Below, one piece after another: positions 61,145-64,000 of a stretch of 64,000 bases of DNA. Under the pieces are notes generated by a model that worked only from the letters and a program-made list of their open reading frames with translations, was not told the DNA's origin and ran no database searches. The translations under genes and the position numbers were made by a program. Source of the DNA: a virus; the IMG/VR virus record IMGVR_UViG_3300046163_000066, positions 62,001 to 126,000 of that record, one strand, 5' to 3'. Position 1 is the first letter of the stretch. The number at the start of each line of letters is the position of its first letter.

Positions 61145-61519
61145 TTATTCTGTAAAGTATGAAGTATTTTCTTCAGGAAAATCGTCGTCATCAGATTCTT
61201 CTTCGTCTCCGAGTTCTTCTACGGCGACACGATAACGTCGGGTTTCTCCGTTCACCACACGTTCTACAATAACGGTGACACGAAGCCCTTCTTCTTCAGA
61301 ATCTTTGGCGACCAAAACTTCTTCAACAACTTGGGACTTAGGGAGATTGTTGGACAACAAAGCAGCCACCATACGATTGATGTCTGCAATTTGAGCCAGC
61401 AAAGAAGTCTTGACTCTGTAATTGTAGGGTTGATAACCCCACCTGCGGTCTGAATCTTTCGGGTTGTTATACGGGTTGCTAAAAGTGTCGTTGAAAATAT
61501 ACTTCCAAATGTCATCCAT
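61145..61519 (-). CDS. Hypothetical acidic protein
   Basis: 124 aa. Mixed fold, acidic Asp/Glu tail, no TM. Start 28 nt from a TATA-like box. Confidence 0.8.
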   Translation of the reverse strand: MDDIWKYIFNDTFSNPYNNPKDSDRRWGYQPYNYRVKTSLLAQIADINRMVAALLSNNLPKSQVVEEVLVAKDSEEEGLRVTVIVERVVNGETRRYRVAVEELGDEEESDDDDFPEENTSYFTE

Positions 61520-61542
61520 GACTCTTCATAACATCAATCACT

Positions 61543-61551
61543 CATTTAAAG
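61543..61551 (-). promoter_or_regulatory. TATA-like promoter, 28 nt from start at 61519
   Basis: CTTTAAATG preceded by AACGTCCAAAT, the same upstream string as at 21869. Confidence 0.72.
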
Positions 61552-61563
61552 ATTTGGACGTTT

Positions 61564-61579
61564 AACCGTTATAGCGGTT
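61564..61579 (-). terminator. Hairpin downstream of RNA element copy B
   Basis: AACCG-6-nt-CGGTT between the conserved element and the next promoter. No U-tract. Confidence 0.4.
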
Positions 61580-61600
61580 TGAAATCTATGATTCCACACC

Positions 61601-61684
61601 CGGATAGGGGAAACTCGAAGAGTTGGGGAAAGGTTGTCCCCGCCAGATGGCGAAGCCTCTGGTTAAGGATTCGACTGAGAATCC
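61601..61684 (-). ncRNA. Conserved structured RNA element, copy B
   Basis: Same order as copy A: hairpin 61667-61684 (GGATTC/GAATCC), hairpin 61643-61662 (CCAGA/TCTGG with inner GGC/GCC), then the identical 41-nt core 61601-61641. The first hairpin overlaps the last codons and stop of the 56-aa gene. Confidence 0.75.
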
Positions 61685-61833
61685 TCGGAAACAAAAGGAA
61701 ATGACCACGGGGCTTGATAAATCTGACGATTGATTTGGCATCTAAGATGAACTTTGTTGCCGTGTTGGTAAGCCGTGGATTCACCGGGCAAAATATGTTG
61801 ATTACAAGTATGACAGTAATTCAGCATCGGCAT
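61663..61833 (-). CDS. Small zinc-finger-like protein (56 aa)
   Basis: M-P-M-L-N-Y, then C-H-T-C and H ... H-L-R-C, giving a plausible treble-clef-like site of four ligands. Its ATG overlaps the stop of the upstream gene (TGATG). Confidence 0.75.
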   Translation of the reverse strand: MPMLNYCHTCNQHILPGESTAYQHGNKVHLRCQINRQIYQAPWSFPFVSEDSQSNP

Positions 61834-62171
61834 CACAGAATCTCATCAGAAATCTCATCAAGTGGGCTACGGAAAACAGTAGTCTCAGATTCTGACTCTC
61901 TGGTTAGGATTTTTTCGGTGACTTCGACATAATCTTCAGTATCATTATCTAAAATCTCAACGTAACCGTCGGAAACAAAAATGACTGATAAAACTTCTGC
62001 ACCCTCTTCGTCAGGGAAGTATTGAAGCACTTCAACATAATCTCGTGCAGCCGCACCAGCCGCCATTAAAGCACTCAAACCTTCGTTAATCAGAGTATCA
62101 ACACCACGGCGGGATGGCGTGTTACGACGAAAAACTAAATCTCCATCCATGTAACCTTCTATCGAGAACAT
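61833..62171 (-). CDS. Small acidic beta-rich protein
   Basis: 112 aa from M-F-S-I-E-G. Acidic, strands throughout, no TM. Start 29 nt from a TATA-like box. Confidence 0.78.
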   Translation of the reverse strand: MFSIEGYMDGDLVFRRNTPSRRGVDTLINEGLSALMAAGAAARDYVEVLQYFPDEEGAEVLSVIFVSDGYVEILDNDTEDYVEVTEKILTRESESETTVFRSPLDEISDEIL

Positions 62172-62195
62172 CAAATGGTATGATATGGGTTCAAC

Positions 62196-62204
62196 TACTT
62201 AAAC
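62196..62204 (-). promoter_or_regulatory. TATA-like promoter, 29 nt from start at 62171
   Basis: GTTTAAGTA followed by GTTGAA. Confidence 0.72.
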
Positions 62205-62675
62205 CTTCGCTTCAAGGTCGTCGTCGAGAACATAGCCTTTAGGCAAATCTTCGGAATCTTCTGGCTGGAATCCTGAAAGTTTTGAAATCTTAGATTTGAG
62301 GTCTTCGGTGCTGGTAGCAGGTGAACGACAACGAGTGCAAAGCAATTCTAAATTGGGAATGATACCATTAAGAGAGTCCCATGAATAATCTAAAATGTAT
62401 CTGGGCGTATCACCTGAACTACTTCGACTGGTCCAAACGGCACGTCGGCTGGAGTCTTTAGGAACGATTACCAAATCAGATGGGTCATCAAACTTACAAC
62501 GGCTACAACAGGATTCAAAATAATCCCAAAGATACTGTCGCTTCTGGTCTCGAAGTCTTTGTTTAGAACTGACCGCTTTATTGACCAGATTTTTGCGAGT
62601 CTTATTACGACGATAATACTGCCGATTGTAAGCGTCTTGATACGCTTTTTTCTTGGCTGGGTCGGTGTAAGGCAT
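62199..62675 (-). CDS. HNH-like zinc-finger protein (degenerate)
   Basis: 158 aa. A basic, Tyr/Gln-rich N-terminal helix (Y-Q-D-A-Y-N-R-Q-Y-Y) as in HNH-type proteins, then C-S-R-C-K and L-E-L-L-C-T-R-C, the zinc pairs. The catalytic His positions are not present (L-V-I-V-P-K-D where H-H-I/D is expected), so nuclease activity is doubtful. Leader with hairpin masks the ribosome site. Confidence 0.78.
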   Translation of the reverse strand: MPYTDPAKKKAYQDAYNRQYYRRNKTRKNLVNKAVSSKQRLRDQKRQYLWDYFESCCSRCKFDDPSDLVIVPKDSSRRAVWTSRSSSGDTPRYILDYSWDSLNGIIPNLELLCTRCRSPATSTEDLKSKISKLSGFQPEDSEDLPKGYVLDDDLEAKV

Positions 62676-62693
62676 TCTTGATTCCTCAAGAAT
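62674..62693 (-). promoter_or_regulatory. Hairpin masking ribosome site and start codon
   Basis: ATTCTTGA-4-nt-TCAAGAAT, perfect 8-bp stem. The Shine-Dalgarno GAGGA spans the stem end and loop, and the 3' arm overlaps the A and T of the ATG at 62675. Confidence 0.6.
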
Positions 62694-62710
62694 TACTATG
62701 GTTGTTCTGA

Positions 62711-62719
62711 TACTTAAAA
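62711..62719 (-). promoter_or_regulatory. TATA-like promoter for gene starting at 62675
   Basis: TTTTAAGTA followed by TCAGAAC. 40 nt to the start. Confidence 0.76.
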
Positions 62720-62735
62720 CATTGGTTTCAAGACC

Positions 62736-63041
62736 TTAGATGATAAGTCCTGTAATCAAAGCGACCACACCCGGAACGGCGGCAACCCAAACTTGCCACC
62801 ATCTATCGGCTACTTTTTCTTGTTGAGTCAATCTTTGGTCTAACAATTCCATGCGAGTAATCAAAGGAGGTCTGCCGTTGCCATCTCGAACTACTTTGTT
62901 CATGTAATCTAAACTTTCATCAACAGTTTCTAAGCGTTCAGAAACTTGTCCCATCATTTGTTTCATTTCAGAAGTTTCGGTGACAAAACCTTCTACCATG
63001 CGAAGCAAGTCTTGTCGGAACTCGTCAGATTCGGTGGACAT
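62736..63041 (-). CDS. Coiled-coil protein with C-terminal TM
   Basis: 101 aa. Coiled-coil heptads about 10-70, then a TM helix (about 80-100) at the extreme C-terminus, so a tail-anchored protein. GGAGAGTGAAACT before the ATG. A possible client for the Get3-like ATPase. Confidence 0.82.
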   Translation of the reverse strand: MSTESDEFRQDLLRMVEGFVTETSEMKQMMGQVSERLETVDESLDYMNKVVRDGNGRPPLITRMELLDQRLTQQEKVADRWWQVWVAAVPGVVALITGLII

Positions 63042-63045
63042 AGTT

Positions 63046-63198
63046 TCACTCTCCAGAACTTAGTTTAGAAATGAGGGCTGTTAATTGTGTGCTACGAAGT
63101 AAAAGTGTATCCATGTGTTTCTCGGTCATGGCGGCCCATGCTACGGCATCATTGGCTCGAAGCGAGGCGGTGGCTAAAAGTATTTCAATATGTTCCAT
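63046..63198 (-). CDS. Small helical protein (50 aa)
   Basis: M-E-H-I-E-I start with GTGA 4 nt upstream. Amphipathic Ala/Leu-rich helices. It lies 4 nt after the upstream gene; the longer frame above it is a shadow of that gene. Confidence 0.78.
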   Translation of the reverse strand: MEHIEILLATASLRANDAVAWAAMTEKHMDTLLLRSTQLTALISKLSSGE

Positions 63199-63202
63199 GT
63201 TA

Positions 63203-64000
63203 TCACTTCTTTGGTTTAAGTCCTGCGGCACGAAGTCCGGCTTTGATAGCCTTTTCCTTTTTTGTGTATCTGGCTTGTTGAGATTTGGTCGGTGACCAGT
63301 ATTCTGCGACCTCAAGACCGTAAAGATACGGTAATCGGGATTCAAGGATTTCAGTTTGTGGACCCACAGGATTACCCCAATAAGCGGTGGCTGTTTCTCC
63401 ATCCCACCAATTTTTAATTTCAATTGAGAACTCCCCACCAATGGGGGCATCAAGAACTGGTCCATGACTGTAAATGTGAGCCGCAAGTTTGCGAGCGTCT
63501 GACAAGGTTTTCATGGGATTTTTGTAATCTCGACAGATGGGGCAAGCATCAAATCGGTAATCTTCTCCAACGTGGAGTTCAAAACTGCGGTCATACCATT
63601 CAGGAGGTGTAGTCAGCGAAAAATACTTGTAGTAAGGTTCGGAAACAAGGAATCCTTCAGAGTCATAGAACTGCCAAACCAATGCAACTTTGTTTTTGGC
63701 TTTGTTTTCCCACGGACTAAACACGAATTGGTTGTTAGTCATATACTCAAGGTATTCTCGGTCTTCAACAACTCCCCGATAGCCCTTGATTTTGTCAGGA
63801 AGGTCACGAAGGTATCTGACGAAACGATACAAAACCCAAGCATAAGTTCGGTCTGTGAAAAACTGACCTGAACCACACTTTTTGTAACCTTGAGAACTCA
63901 AGTGATTTTCAATAATGGTGGTTTCATCACTCCAGTATTCATCTTCTAACTCGTTTTCTTCAGTATCAATCCAAAAAATACCTTTCTTATTGATTCCTTC
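63203..64000 (-). CDS. Hypothetical protein (runs off window)
   Basis: 265 aa visible. A TTG-initiated frame begins at 63901, but the frame stays open to the window's right edge (D-T-E-E-N-E-L-E-D-E-Y-W upstream), so the true start lies outside. Contains C-P-I-C ... H-I-Y-S-H-G resembling a C2H2-type finger near its centre, and a basic Lys/Arg/Ala-rich end. Confidence 0.78.
   Translation of the reverse strand, partial: EGINKKGIFWIDTEENELEDEYWSDETTIIENHLSSQGYKKCGSGQFFTDRTYAWVLYRFVRYLRDLPDKIKGYRGVVEDREYLEYMTNNQFVFSPWENKAKNKVALVWQFYDSEGFLVSEPYYKYFSLTTPPEWYDRSFELHVGEDYRFDACPICRDYKNPMKTLSDARKLAAHIYSHGPVLDAPIGGEFSIEIKNWWDGETATAYWGNPVGPQTEILESRLPYLYGLEVAEYWSPTKSQQARYTKKEKAIKAGLRAAGLKPKK

Noticed and set aside
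61569-61784. Minus-strand ORF of 71 aa
   Set aside because: Overlaps the better supported 56-aa zinc-finger-like ORF and the structured RNA element; has no ribosome site and no TATA box at 27 nt.
62199-62675. Active HNH homing endonuclease
   Set aside because: Zinc Cys pairs are present but the catalytic His residues are not seen, so only an HNH-like fold is claimed.
63046-63486. 146-aa reading of the small helical gene
   Set aside because: The upstream two thirds are out of frame with the clearly coding 63203 gene; GTGA supports the internal ATG.
1-64000. tRNA or rRNA genes, integrase or transposase, HK97-type head-tail genes
   Set aside because: None recognised by eye in either strand; a tRNA covariance scan would be needed to be certain.

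Overview
The window reads as part of a large archaeal virus, or a virus-like extrachromosomal element, and mostly covers its virion and surface genes. Four observations point to Archaea and to a virus-like element. (1) At least 43 genes are preceded by a near-constant TATA-like box (CTTTAAGTA on the minus strand), often with a BRE-like CCGAAG just upstream. In 34 of them the box centre lies 27-29 nt from the start codon, as expected for archaeal TBP/TFB promoters driving leaderless or nearly leaderless mRNAs. (2) Genes inside operons instead carry GGTGA/GGAG Shine-Dalgarno sites. (3) Every supported gene lies on the minus strand for 64 kb, with no gap above about 200 nt. (4) The content is structural: fibres, a paralogous beta-rich capsid/spike-like family, dozens of one- or two-TM proteins, a HerA/FtsK-type ATPase and a secreted calcium-binding repeat protein. 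There is no HK97-type portal/terminase set, no tRNA or rRNA, and no polymerase. I cannot name the host.

Layout in transcription order, from right to left. 64.0-61.1 kb: small genes, a degenerate HNH-like protein, a coiled-coil/TM protein and a structured RNA element. 60.9-58.2 kb: a secreted Asp-rich/TSP3 protein with a long Gly-Gln linker, then very small membrane and Cys proteins. 58.2-56.7 kb: a membrane-anchored polyprotein-like gene with three basic repeats. 56.7-53 kb: a capsid-family cluster including a 942-aa member. 52.9-47.6 kb: an ArsA/Get3-type ATPase, a PAN/apple-like surface protein, a mini primase-like protein and a winged-helix protein. 47.5-33.3 kb: an accessory operon with a MoxR AAA+ ATPase, a zincin metallopeptidase, a giant zinc-ribbon protein and a VWA protein. 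33.2-31.1 kb: the HerA-like ATPase and a degenerate partner. 31-17.7 kb: a long run of membrane-anchored proteins, many with recurring A-x-E motifs. 17.6-15.7 kb: two more capsid-family proteins, a structured RNA region and two tiny membrane paralogues. 15.7-12.6 kb: a SAP-domain protein, a GT2 glycosyltransferase and a classical AAA ATPase. 12.5-4.7 kb: zinc-ribbon and TM proteins. 4.7-0 kb: capsid/spike family proteins and Gly-rich fibre proteins.

How the parts may work together (inference). The jelly-roll-like family, the fibres and the TM proteins would build a membrane-containing particle. The HerA-like ATPase would package DNA. Many TM proteins share a PQW-[YFI]-G-[SA] module and A-x-E sites that look like maturation-protease sites; one of them would release basic, DNA-condensing peptides. 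The MoxR-VWA-zincin operon looks like a chaperone/protease remodelling machine. Three genes (MoxR, the TSP3 protein and a TM protein at 20.5-21.4 kb) are each split by one apparent extra base at a homopolymer, which is either consensus error or +1 recoding.
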